Under the pieces are notes generated by a model. That model worked only from the letters and a program-made list of their open reading frames with translations, had not been told where the DNA came from and made no database searches. A DNA stretch of 64,000 bases from JAAFIW01 sp031414805 (GTDB lineage: Bacteria > Pseudomonadota > Gammaproteobacteria > Burkholderiales > Burkholderiaceae_C), in contig JANOQJ010000059.1 of NCBI GenBank assembly GCA_031414805.1, positions 42,521-106,520 on the forward strand. Reading direction: 5' to 3'. A program made the translations under genes and the position numbers. Within the stretch, counting starts at the first letter, position 1, and each line of letters begins with the position of its first letter. Shown one piece after another: positions 43,185-51,075 of the stretch.

Positions 43185-44201
43185 TCACTGTTGCTTGGCA
43201 CCTTCCACCAGGCGTCGGCCCAGCGAAATGGCATACGGTGCCGCACGTGCGGCCAGCATCGGGTCGCTTGATGCCACCACGCCTTTGGGCATGACCAGGG
43301 GGTTGAAGTTGATGGTCAGGCAGGGGCCGCCACCGTCTTCAGACACCGAGGTGACCTTCAACACACCCAGGTTGACCTTCTTGCGGCCCTCGGGCAAAGG
43401 AATGGTGGCGTTGTCAATCTTGTCGCCCGCTTGCGCCAACTCCAGGTTGAAGTTGAATGCGACTTTTCCGTCTTTCACGCGCTGGCGCAAGTCGTCAAAC
43501 AGAAAGCTGGCACCTTTGGCTTTGGCTTCGTCGTCGGTCAAGCCTTGCAGTCCGGCCACGGGCTCAAAAATCCACTTGCCAAACTGCGTGGTGCCCGCTG
43601 CATTCACAAACCCATGCCCATGCACACCCCAGTAGTTGACGCTGGCAAAACTGGCGGGCACGGGCTGCGAAGCCAGATGCTTGGGCAACAACAGAATTTC
43701 GGGGTTGGCATCGTTAAACGCCTTCACTTTCGCGGGGTCGGGTATTTTGGTGGCGGGGTCGGGTTGACGTGAGGCCAGCAAGCCCAAAAACTGCTCGGGT
43801 GTTGCAGCGCCAAACACGGGCCCGGAGATATTGCCCATCAACCACTGCTCGTCATTGGGCAAGTTGAATTGCAAGGCCAGATTGCGCTGGGTTTTGGCGT
43901 TGTCGGGTGCCTTGGGGTTGGCACCACCCACCGAAAATCGAACCACCACCGGAACCGGCTTGCCACTGAATACGGAGGCCATCGACAGCGTGCGGGCATC
44001 TGCCGAGCCGACGAATTCACCCGTAGCGCAAACACCTTTGGCGCCTGATCGACGGTAGCCTTCGAACTTGCCAAACGTGGCTTCAAACTGGTTGATGAAG
44101 GCGTTGGGGTCCACGGGTGGTGTAGCGGTCTGCGCATGGGCGTTTGATCCCCATACCAACAGGGAAGCGGTTGAAGCCAGTGCGTAAAAAGAGAGATTCA
44201 T
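43185..44201 (-). CDS. Periplasmic catalase-like heme peroxidase
   Basis: The 338-residue protein starts at ATG 44201 (MNLSFYALASTASLLVWGSNAHAQ), with a signal peptide. It has the compact catalase fold of the SrpA type: FEGYRRSGAKGVCATGEF, RFSVGGANPKAPDN, NLALQF, and near the C-terminus RAAPYAISLGRRL. The usual catalytic histidine segment is altered (KGVCATGEF in place of the typical HAKG), so peroxidase activity needs testing. It neighbours an EF-hand protein and HiPIP on the same strand. Confidence 0.85.
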   Translation of the reverse strand: MNLSFYALASTASLLVWGSNAHAQTATPPVDPNAFINQFEATFGKFEGYRRSGAKGVCATGEFVGSADARTLSMASVFSGKPVPVVVRFSVGGANPKAPDNAKTQRNLALQFNLPNDEQWLMGNISGPVFGAATPEQFLGLLASRQPDPATKIPDPAKVKAFNDANPEILLLPKHLASQPVPASFASVNYWGVHGHGFVNAAGTTQFGKWIFEPVAGLQGLTDDEAKAKGASFLFDDLRQRVKDGKVAFNFNLELAQAGDKIDNATIPLPEGRKKVNLGVLKVTSVSEDGGGPCLTINFNPLVMPKGVVASSDPMLAARAAPYAISLGRRLVEGAKQQ

Positions 44202-44277
44202 AAGGGTTCTCCAAAAAAATGGGGCTCTTTCGAGCCCCAAAAATTCAACTGAAATGAAAATCAAAAACCAATGGTGA

Positions 44278-44589
44278 TCAGCTGCCTGCTTTCAGGTACA
44301 TCAGCAAATCACTGAATTGCTGGCCGGTCATTTTTTCGCCCTTGACGCCCATCTTGGTGGCGTTCATGTCCCATGCCTTGGTCATCATGTCCATAAACTC
44401 TTTTTTGGAGACCATGCCGTCCTTGTTTTTGTCGATCATTTTCATGGCCATGACATCGCCAAATGACATGAATTCGCCAGAGGCGCCTGATGGGCCCCCA
44501 AGTGAGGCGTGGCTTGCTGCAAATGCAGTGCCGGAAGCGGCAAAAGAAGCGGCGATAACGAAAGCGGTAGCAAATTTCTTGAAAGACAT
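44278..44589 (-). CDS. Exported EF-hand domain protein
   Basis: The 103-residue product has a signal peptide (MSFKKFATAFVIAASFAASGTAFAA). One canonical EF-hand loop DKNKDGMVSKKE is in the middle; the rest is Met-rich. It is likely periplasmic. It lies 76 bp upstream of the catalase-like gene on the same strand, suggesting co-expression. Function unknown. Confidence 0.82.
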   Translation of the reverse strand: MSFKKFATAFVIAASFAASGTAFAASHASLGGPSGASGEFMSFGDVMAMKMIDKNKDGMVSKKEFMDMMTKAWDMNATKMGVKGEKMTGQQFSDLLMYLKAGS

Positions 44590-44755
44590 CTCATATCTCC
44601 TGGAGAGAAAAAGGGGTTAATACACTGACACCATGCATGGAGCAGACCTCACAAAATGCATAAGAAATTGTGCTGCGGGGGCTTGCGGAAAAGTCGTTCA
44701 TTCGTTCCATTCACTTACCGCTTCGTCCGGCCCGTTTTGGTGTGCAGCCGTGCAG

Positions 44756-45571
44756 TCAGCGAGTCCAGGCACCCGGCGTGACGCCGACGATTTCCTTGAA
44801 CTTGCGCACAAACGCCGAAGCCGTCTGGTAGCCCACACGTTGCGCCACCACCTTGACGGGCAAACCGGTTTCCAGCAACCGCTTGGCCATGCTGATGCGG
44901 TAGGTCAGCAAATAGTGGTGCGGGCTTTTGCCCACCAGTTCGGTGAAGCGCTCGATGAAGCGGGTGCGCGACATGCCAGCCAGGCGGGCCAGAGTTTCCA
45001 GATCCAGCTCGTTGTCAAACTGGTCGTGAATGGCGGCCAGCACAGCGGCAATGCGCTTGTCGGCCGCTGCGCCCAGCAAGCTGGCTGCGGGATCATTTTG
45101 CTGCAACACGTGGCGGGTCAGGTAAGCCAGCAAGACCATGCACAAGCGGTTGGCCAGTGTTTTGCTGCCTGGGGCGCGCGAAAGGGCTTCCTGAAAGAAG
45201 GCTTCCAGCGTCTGGGCAACCGCTGAAAGATGATGCAGCGGAATGATCAGATAAGCCGGGAACGACAGCTCCACCGCGCGGGTAAAAACCGGGTCGTAAG
45301 TGGTGACGGCACACACCATCTGCACGCCTGACACATCAGCAGCCTGCACCGCATGGGTGCTGGCGTTAGCGAAAAATACCAATGAAGGTTGTTCAATGAG
45401 CACAGGCAGCTGGCCCGGTATCGACAAGTTAGCGGCACCTGTGCGAAGAAAGTGGAAACAACCACCGGGGTATGCCCGTGCGGTGTTGCCCTGGTTGCAT
45501 TGTGTGCCCGCAAAAATCACGTTTGCATCAAAGGCATTGCTCTCAATCAGCAAATCGTGAAGACTGACCAT
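44756..45571 (-). CDS. AraC family transcriptional regulator
   Basis: The 271-residue protein starts at ATG 45571 (MVSLHDLLIESNAFD). The N-terminal cupin-like AraC ligand domain has AYPGGCFHFLRTG. The C-terminal double HTH has MSRTRFIERFTELVGKSPHHYLLTYRISMAKRLL and VGYQTASAFVRKFKEIVGVTPG. It may regulate the adjacent HiPIP/catalase-like/EF-hand genes, but nothing in the sequence proves this. Confidence 0.93.
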   Translation of the reverse strand: MVSLHDLLIESNAFDANVIFAGTQCNQGNTARAYPGGCFHFLRTGAANLSIPGQLPVLIEQPSLVFFANASTHAVQAADVSGVQMVCAVTTYDPVFTRAVELSFPAYLIIPLHHLSAVAQTLEAFFQEALSRAPGSKTLANRLCMVLLAYLTRHVLQQNDPAASLLGAAADKRIAAVLAAIHDQFDNELDLETLARLAGMSRTRFIERFTELVGKSPHHYLLTYRISMAKRLLETGLPVKVVAQRVGYQTASAFVRKFKEIVGVTPGAWTR

Positions 45572-45780
45572 GGGTGGATATTCAAGTCGTTGAAGGGTTG
45601 TGACGCAAGAGAGTTTTTGTGTCGCCACTAGCAGTTCGATTACAGCGGGGGTTTGTTACAGCAGCCAATTGCCGGGGCTCAAAGAAGTATTGACTTCCCT
45701 TCGGACTGAGCCCGATCTTGATGCGCAGATGCCACGCGCAGCTTGCCTCGCCGAGCGTTGATCTGGGTATCAGTTGAAGG

Positions 45781-46377
45781 TCAGCGCCGCTGAAACTTGA
45801 ACACGGCCGTGCTGGCCCGCGCGTTGGGTGCAAAACGCACTTCACGCCCGTTTTGCAGGCCAAAGCAATCCAGCACCTGCAGCTGGTTCTGCTCAGCCAG
45901 CGCCGCAAAGTCGTCGAACGTGCCTACGCGAATGTTCGGCGTGTCATACCACTGGTAGGGCAGACGCTTGGTGACGGGCATGCGGCCCTGCAGCACGCTC
46001 AGGCGGTTGGGCCAGTGGGCGAAGTTGGGAAAGGCGACGATGCCGGTTTTGCCCACCCGCGCGGTCTCACGCAGCATGGTTTGGGCATTGCGCAGGTGTT
46101 GCAGGGTGTCGATTTGCAGCACCACGTCAAAGCTGTTGTCTTCAAAGATGGACAAGCCGTCTTCCAGGTTGAGCTGCAGCACGTTCACGCCGCGCTGCAC
46201 ACAGGCCAGCACACCCGCATCGGCAATTTCCACACCGTAGCCGGTGCAGCCGCGCTGGCTTTGCAGCAGGGCGAGCAGGGCACCGTCGCCGCAGCCTAAG
46301 TCGAGCACACGGGCACCCTGGGGCACCAGGCGGGCAATGGCGTTCAAATGCGCTGAGTTTGGGGTCAAATCGGCCAT
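45781..46377 (-). CDS. metW: Methionine biosynthesis protein MetW
   Basis: The 198-residue methyltransferase-like protein begins with DLTPNSAHLNAIARLVPQGARVLDLGCGDGALLALL and contains LQTIDTLQHLRN-like and FAHWPNRLSVL. MetW pairs with MetX in proteobacteria and is needed for full homoserine acyltransferase activity. Its start codon overlaps the metX stop at 46377, so the two are coupled. A repeat copy overlaps the junction. Confidence 0.94.
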   Translation of the reverse strand: MADLTPNSAHLNAIARLVPQGARVLDLGCGDGALLALLQSQRGCTGYGVEIADAGVLACVQRGVNVLQLNLEDGLSIFEDNSFDVVLQIDTLQHLRNAQTMLRETARVGKTGIVAFPNFAHWPNRLSVLQGRMPVTKRLPYQWYDTPNIRVGTFDDFAALAEQNQLQVLDCFGLQNGREVRFAPNARASTAVFKFQRR

Positions 46378-47615
46378 CAGCCCTTGCCTTTACTGCTCAA
46401 GCAGCTATCAAAATAAGAGCGAACGACGTTTAAATAACGCGCATCATCCAGCAGAAAAGCATCGTGCCCGTGCGGCGCGTCAATCTGCGCATAGGTCACG
46501 TCGCGGCGGTTGTCCAGCAGGGCTTTGACGATCTCCCGGCTGCGCGTGGGGGCGAAGCGCCAGTCGGTGGTGAAGCTGACCAACAGGAACTTGGCAGTGG
46601 CTCTTGCCAGGGCTTGGCTTAAGTTGCCGCCGTAAGCCCGCGCGGGGTCGAAATAGTCCAGCGCACGGGTAATCAAGAGGTAGGTGTTGGCGTCAAAGTA
46701 CTCGGCGAATTTGTCGCCCTGGTAGCGCAGGTAGCTTTCGATCTGGAATTCCACGTCCTGGGTCGTGTAGCGATATGAGGCCCCCACGCTCCCCACGGCG
46801 TGTGGTTCGCTGCCCCCAGGCAGGGAAGGGCCCCTGTCTTCGTTGTGGTGCGGGGCGCTGCCTTGCTGGGGGCGGCCCGGCGCGGCGGCGGTCAACACCT
46901 TGAGCTGCCGCCCAAACTTCTCGTTCATCACGTCGTCGCTCAGGTACGTGATATGCCCGACCATGCGGGCGATGCGCAAACCGCGTTTGGGTACCACACC
47001 GTGGCGGTAAAAATTGCCGCCGTGAAAGTCGGGGTCGGTGGCAATGGCGCGGCGGGCCACTTCGTTGAAAGCGATGTTTTCTGCCGTGAGGTTGGGGGCG
47101 CTCGCTACCACCACGGCATGTTGCACACGCTGGGGAAACTGCAGCGTCCAGCTCAAGGCCTGCATGCCGCCCAGGCTGCCGCCCATCACGGCCGCCAGCA
47201 CGTCAATGCCCAGCGCATCAAGCAGCAGGGCCTGGGCATTGACCCAATCTTCCACCGTGACCACGGGAAAGTCGGCACCGTAAATCTGTCCGGTCTCGGG
47301 GTTGGTGTGCCTCGGGCCGGTCGAGCCGAAGCACGAGCCCAGGTTATTCACGCCAATCACGAAGAAGCGGTTGGTGTCCACCGGCTTGCCAGGCCCAATC
47401 ATGTTGTCCCACCAGCCTTCAGACTTGTCTTGGCCTTGGTACACGCCGGCCACATGGTGCGATGCATTCAGTGCGTGACATACCAGCACAGCATTGGACT
47501 TGGCGGCATTCAGCGTGCCGTAGGTTTCGAACGTCAGGTCGTAGCCTGCGATGCGCGCGCCGCTTTGCAGCGCCAGCGGCGCGCTGAAGTGCATGGACTG
47601 TGGCGTGGCGAACAT
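46377..47615 (-). CDS. metX: Homoserine O-acetyl/succinyltransferase MetX
   Basis: The 412-residue alpha/beta hydrolase-fold enzyme acylates homoserine in methionine synthesis. The start at ATG 47615 (MFATPQSMHFSAPLALQSG) directly follows the U-tract of a leader terminator. The catalytic triad is S147 in GGSLGG, D351 in TTDWRF and H384 in PHGHDAFL. Residues about 243-283 are an insertion absent from typical MetX, encoded by GC-rich repeat-like DNA (46767-46889). The last nine residues (SCLSSKGKG) come from a dispersed repeat. The SAM-II riboswitch upstream controls it. Confidence 0.95.
   Translation of the reverse strand: MFATPQSMHFSAPLALQSGARIAGYDLTFETYGTLNAAKSNAVLVCHALNASHHVAGVYQGQDKSEGWWDNMIGPGKPVDTNRFFVIGVNNLGSCFGSTGPRHTNPETGQIYGADFPVVTVEDWVNAQALLLDALGIDVLAAVMGGSLGGMQALSWTLQFPQRVQHAVVVASAPNLTAENIAFNEVARRAIATDPDFHGGNFYRHGVVPKRGLRIARMVGHITYLSDDVMNEKFGRQLKVLTAAAPGRPQQGSAPHHNEDRGPSLPGGSEPHAVGSVGASYRYTTQDVEFQIESYLRYQGDKFAEYFDANTYLLITRALDYFDPARAYGGNLSQALARATAKFLLVSFTTDWRFAPTRSREIVKALLDNRRDVTYAQIDAPHGHDAFLLDDARYLNVVRSYFDSCLSSKGKG
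46379..46420 (-). repeat. Dispersed ATAGCTGCTTGAGCA repeat encoding the MetX C-terminus, copy 12
   Basis: Full unit on the minus strand; translated in the metX frame it gives the terminal SCLSSKGKG and overlaps the metW start. Confidence 0.85.
46767..46889 (-). repeat. GC-rich repeat-like insertion within metX
   Basis: A CCCCCACGCT...GCTGCCCCC...GGGGGCGGCCCGGCG-type sequence, resembling a GC-rich intergenic repeat common in Comamonadaceae genomes as I recall it, lies in frame in metX. It encodes about 40 extra residues rich in Pro, Gly and His. Confidence 0.6.
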
Positions 47616-47651
47616 AAAAAAACCCGGTGTCGCTAAAAACGAGACCGGGTT
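47616..47651 (-). terminator. Leader terminator immediately before metX
   Basis: On the minus strand AACCCGGT pairs with ACCGGGTT (47644-47651 with 47621-47628) and is followed by a run of U that ends at the metX ATG. Together with the SAM-II aptamer upstream it forms a plausible expression platform. Confidence 0.75.
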
Positions 47652-47667
47652 CAAATGAAACGGATGG

Positions 47668-47721
47668 CGTCTTTAGCGGAATTTATTAAGCGCCCGCAAG
47701 CTGGAAGCAAATCAGCGCTGT
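47668..47721 (-). ncRNA. SAM-II (SAM-alpha) riboswitch of metX
   Basis: The minus strand reads AGCGCUGAUUU, a variable loop, GGGCGCUUAAUAAA, UCCGCUAAAG. The P1 stem (AGCGC/GCGCU), the conserved GCUGAUUU and AAUAAA/GCUAAA blocks and the spacing match the SAM-II consensus. SAM binding should shut off metX expression. Confidence 0.88.
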
Positions 47722-47733
47722 GTCAAAAGTATA

Positions 47734-48207
47734 TCAAGCGCCTTTGAAAAGACGCGGCCAGACCACCGCGTCCAGCGACCACTTGCCCGGGCCGAATACC
47801 GCCAGACCGGCCAATAAGGCACCCCAGAACACATGCTGCTGCATGGCTGCAGGCGGGATGTCGGCCAACGCGATGACTGCCACGGCGTTGACCACGAACA
47901 GGCCCAGCGCAGCAAAGCGCCCACCCAAGCCCAACACCAGCATCACCGGCAGTACCAGCTCGCCCGCCGTACCCGAGACAGCAGCCAGTTGCGGCGAGAG
48001 CAGGGGTACCTTGTACTCATCGGTGAACAGCGCCACGGTGGTGCCCCAGTCGCGCAATTTGGTCAAACCCGAGAGGAAAAAGACTTGCGCCACATACAGG
48101 CGGGCGGCCAGCAAGGCCAGGGGTTGCAAAGCGTCCAGAAAGCCGCTGAAAAGCGACCAGGTCTGCAAGCCGCGCTGGATCAGACTGGGTTGGCGTGATG
48201 GGGTCAT
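47734..48207 (-). CDS. DoxX family membrane protein
   Basis: The 157-residue protein starts at ATG 48207 with a GAGGAG site. It has about four membrane segments and the DoxX pattern: LAARLYVAQVFFLSGLTKLRDWG, and later LFVVNAVAVIALADIPPA and HVFWGALLAGLAVFGPG. DoxX proteins are often the last member of MNIO/DUF692 operons, as here downstream of the DUF2063 gene. Its exact role is unknown. Confidence 0.88.
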   Translation of the reverse strand: MTPSRQPSLIQRGLQTWSLFSGFLDALQPLALLAARLYVAQVFFLSGLTKLRDWGTTVALFTDEYKVPLLSPQLAAVSGTAGELVLPVMLVLGLGGRFAALGLFVVNAVAVIALADIPPAAMQQHVFWGALLAGLAVFGPGKWSLDAVVWPRLFKGA

Positions 48208-48338
48208 GAAGTCTCCTCGGGGTTGTGTCAACACGGTGTGCGTGGACTATTGGGTTCAGGGCAGTTTGCCCCATCTCGTCGCTGGCTTGCAGCTTGCAGC
48301 TGGCAACGGGTTTTACTTCGTCGCAGGCAGCGCCCGGG

Positions 48339-49256
48339 TTACACCGTTTTGGCACCCACCACCAAACCGCTGCGCACGGCTGGGGCAAACCAGGCTTGAA
48401 AGTCCAGGCGCGGCGCCGCTGCCAGTGCCTCCAGCACGCTGGAACCCGACTGCACAGCCGCCAGCAGGCTCATCTCGCCGACCTGTGCCACGCGTACTTG
48501 CGGTTTCATGCCGTTGCGCCAGATCAGGGCGGTTTCGGCCACGCCGTCGCGCAGCCGCTGCCCGGCCTGGGCCAGGGTTGCCGCGTCAGCGTGCAGCTCC
48601 AGCGCCAGGTCGGGCGGGCCGTCTTGAACGAGATGGGCCGCGACGGTGGCGCGCTGCGTCGTTGCGTGCTCTGACGACTCCGACGCGGGCACCTTCGGCG
48701 AAGGTTCCTGCAAATGGGCCTGCACGATCGTCACCACCGGATAGGGACTGGCCACGCAGGCCGCGCCGGGGCTCAGCTGCAGAAAGACGTTAGCGGGGTC
48801 CCGCTCAGCCAGCAAAGACAGGGAAGCCAGATCAACGCTCGCGTCTGCCGCACTGCTGGCCAGGTGCAAGGCCCACTCCACGCGTGCCACATCGCTCAAA
48901 TACGGCTCCTGCTCCAGCAGGCCGGGCAACATGGCCATGTGGTCAGCCAGCTGGCCGCCCCACTGCGCCAAATCGCCCCGCTCGGGCGGGTGGTCATGCC
49001 AGTGCTGGCGCGCCATGCCCTCAAAGTTTTCGTCGCCCAACAACTGAAACACCACCGGGTAGGCGCCCGCCAACGCACGGGGAGCCAGGGCCTGCGCGTT
49101 GGCACGGTAGGCGCTGAGGCCACGCTCCATGAGTTTTTGGCCTATAGCTCCTGCCGATACTGCTCGAGCAGCTATCGAATGAATAGCGTCTCCCTGGGTC
49201 GGTGCCCACAACGCGGCCAGCAGCGCTTGCTGATCGTCCAGCAGATCCCGGCTCAT
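48339..49256 (-). CDS. DUF2063 (HvfC/BufC-like) MNIO partner protein
   Basis: The 305-residue protein resembles DUF2063/BufC-HvfC proteins: LSAYRANAQALAPRALAGAYPVVFQLLGDENFEGMARQHWHDHPPERGDLAQWG, and DVARVEWALHLA. These partner MNIO enzymes (DUF692), probably recruiting the precursor peptide. It overlaps the MNIO start by four bases. Residues about 20-35 (HSIAARAVSAGAIG) are encoded by a full copy of the dispersed repeat, in frame. Confidence 0.88.
   Translation of the reverse strand: MSRDLLDDQQALLAALWAPTQGDAIHSIAARAVSAGAIGQKLMERGLSAYRANAQALAPRALAGAYPVVFQLLGDENFEGMARQHWHDHPPERGDLAQWGGQLADHMAMLPGLLEQEPYLSDVARVEWALHLASSAADASVDLASLSLLAERDPANVFLQLSPGAACVASPYPVVTIVQAHLQEPSPKVPASESSEHATTQRATVAAHLVQDGPPDLALELHADAATLAQAGQRLRDGVAETALIWRNGMKPQVRVAQVGEMSLLAAVQSGSSVLEALAAAPRLDFQAWFAPAVRSGLVVGAKTV
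49146..49188 (-). repeat. Dispersed repeat inside DUF2063 gene, copy 13
   Basis: A full unit including the outer GAATGAATAGC portion, with the core TGCTTGAGCA changed to TGCTCGAGCA. The change replaces what would be an in-frame TGA by CGA, and the gene reads through. Confidence 0.8.
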
Positions 49257-50206
49257 GCGGGCACCTGCGGCCGACTTTGTAATGCAATGCTGGCGTGTGT
49301 ACGCGCCAAGTCGGCTTGACCGAGCAATACGTCCAGCGTAGGAATATCAGTGTCCCATTCCACCAGCGTGGGCACCGGGCCGAAGCGGGCAATGGCATGG
49401 CGGTAGACCAACCACACGGGGTCGGCGACGGTGCGGCTGTGGTCGTCGACCACGATGTCGTCCATCGCGCAGTGACCCGCCACATGAATCTGGCCCACCG
49501 AAGCGGGTGCCAGCTGATCTAGCCAGGCGCAGCACGCGCGCACCGGATCGTCTGTTGCTCCGGCCAAACGAGCGTTCAAGGCATTCACGTACAGGTTGTT
49601 CACGTCCACCAGCAACTGGCCTCCGGTGCGCCGCACCAAGGTGGACAAAAACTCGGTTTCCGGCATGTCGCTGGAGGCAAACCCGACGTAGGCCGACAGG
49701 TTTTCAATCAACAGCGCGCGCTCCAGACGCTCCTGCACGCGGTGCACATTGCTGCACAACACGTCAAGCGCTTGTCGGTTGAACGGCAGTGGCAACAGGT
49801 CGGCGGCATGCACAGTGGTGTGTTCGGCCGTGTCTCGCACATGGGCGGCCAGCACGCCACGGGCAAAGCATGCATGGTCACTTACGCGCACCGGCTGCAC
49901 CTGTTTGACCAGGCGGGCCAGCTGTGTGAGGTGCCAGTCGTCTACCCCGCACGCTGAACCCAGTCCCAGTCCCACGCCGTGCAAGCTGACCGGCCAGTGC
50001 TCGCGCGCTTGCGTCAGCACCGACAGCGCCGCGCCGCCCTGGCCAAAGAAATTCTCGGAATGCACCTCGATGAAATCAAGGTAAGGAAACTCGGGCGAGC
50101 CCACAGGTGCAAGCGCACGCTGCATCAGCTCCCCATAGTGTGGGTGCCGCCAGCCGATGCCGGTCTGGTTGGCGCGAACATGTGGTGCGATGTCCGGTTG
50201 GCTCAT
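49253..50206 (-). CDS. MNIO family enzyme (DUF692, BufB/HvfB-like)
   Basis: The 317-residue TIM-barrel-like protein starts at ATG 50206 (MSQPDIAPHVRANQTG). MNIO motifs include DFIEVHSENFFGQGG, SLHGVGLGLGSA, LIENLSAYVGF, LLVDVNNLYVNALNA and IHVAGHC, which supply the His/Asp/Glu iron ligands. MNIO enzymes modify cysteine residues in ribosomally made peptides such as bufferins or methanobactins. No precursor peptide gene is recognisable nearby. A thioredoxin-like gene precedes it. Confidence 0.92.
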   Translation of the reverse strand: MSQPDIAPHVRANQTGIGWRHPHYGELMQRALAPVGSPEFPYLDFIEVHSENFFGQGGAALSVLTQAREHWPVSLHGVGLGLGSACGVDDWHLTQLARLVKQVQPVRVSDHACFARGVLAAHVRDTAEHTTVHAADLLPLPFNRQALDVLCSNVHRVQERLERALLIENLSAYVGFASSDMPETEFLSTLVRRTGGQLLVDVNNLYVNALNARLAGATDDPVRACCAWLDQLAPASVGQIHVAGHCAMDDIVVDDHSRTVADPVWLVYRHAIARFGPVPTLVEWDTDIPTLDVLLGQADLARTHASIALQSRPQVPA

Positions 50207-50223
50207 AGGCATTCTTTTGGCAG

Positions 50224-50751
50224 TTAAATCAGCTCGGCAATTTTGTCCCAAGCATCGGCAGGCATACGGCCGATAAAGCGCTCAACGACTTTGCCATTTT
50301 TATCAATCAGCAAGGCGGTCGGCAGCTGCGCCGGGCGTCCGATGTTGTCTTTGTAGCGCGGCTCGCCTGCCCACAGTTGAACGAATCGCTGCTTGATGGG
50401 AACCGTGGCGGAGATAATTTTTTCATAGTCGTCCACGTCTTTCATGCGCTTGTCGTGACTGACCAGCACCATCTCAAAAGGCTTGCCCATCCAGCCTTCG
50501 TAGTTTTGTCGCAACTCTGGCATTTTGTCTCGGCACACGGCACATTCGGTCGACCAGAACATCACCAGCACCACTTTGCCTTTGAGGGCGCTCAAGGCGA
50601 ATGGCTTGCCGTCCACTGTGCGGCCCTCGATAGACGGCTCAACAATGCTTGCAACAGTTGATGGCGTGGTGCCCGTCGCTGGCGCTGGCGTCTGGGCGCT
50701 GATTGTTGCCATGGCAGAGCACAGCAGCAGGGGAATCAGAAAGTTTTTCAT
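50224..50751 (-). CDS. TlpA-like thioredoxin-fold protein
   Basis: The 175-residue exported protein (signal MKNFLIPLLLCSAMATISA) has a redoxin/TlpA fold with SALKGKVVLVMFWSTECAVCRDKMPEL, giving a CAVC redox motif. It is likely periplasmic and may reduce disulfides or support copper or cysteine chemistry. Its position directly before the MNIO gene suggests it acts with that system. The 324 bp upstream (50752-51075) contain no gene; a bulged stem lies at 50858-50881. Confidence 0.9.
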   Translation of the reverse strand: MKNFLIPLLLCSAMATISAQTPAPATGTTPSTVASIVEPSIEGRTVDGKPFALSALKGKVVLVMFWSTECAVCRDKMPELRQNYEGWMGKPFEMVLVSHDKRMKDVDDYEKIISATVPIKQRFVQLWAGEPRYKDNIGRPAQLPTALLIDKNGKVVERFIGRMPADAWDKIAELI

Positions 50752-51030
50752 ATGGCAGTTAGTACGCGTGGTGTGAGAAGACCGTTACTTACATTTTGAA
50801 TAAATTTCATCAAAAAGGTTTTTTGTTTTCAATCGCTATTGCCAGACTACCCAACAGAAATCGGGCGTTAGCCCCGATTTTGAAGCCAGCATGCGACGTT
50901 TTAGCGTACAAAACTCCACCCAACCGAAAAATGAACCATAATGCGTAGTGATTTTTAAAAATCACATGGTGTGCGGTGAATGGTCAGTTTCGCGTCTTTG
51001 ATACTTTTCAGGTTTGTCAGGCGGCGTTTT

Positions 51031-51074
51031 GCGGGCTCCATCGCTTGTTAGCGTTTTTTTTCGAGGAGTCCCGC
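51031..51074 (+). promoter_or_regulatory. Leader hairpin covering the RBS of the first RRM gene
   Basis: GCGGGCTCC (51031-51039) pairs with GGAGTCCCGC (51065-51074), nine pairs with one bulged T, hiding the GGAG ribosome binding site just before ATG 51076. Confidence 0.6.
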
Positions 51075-51075
51075 A

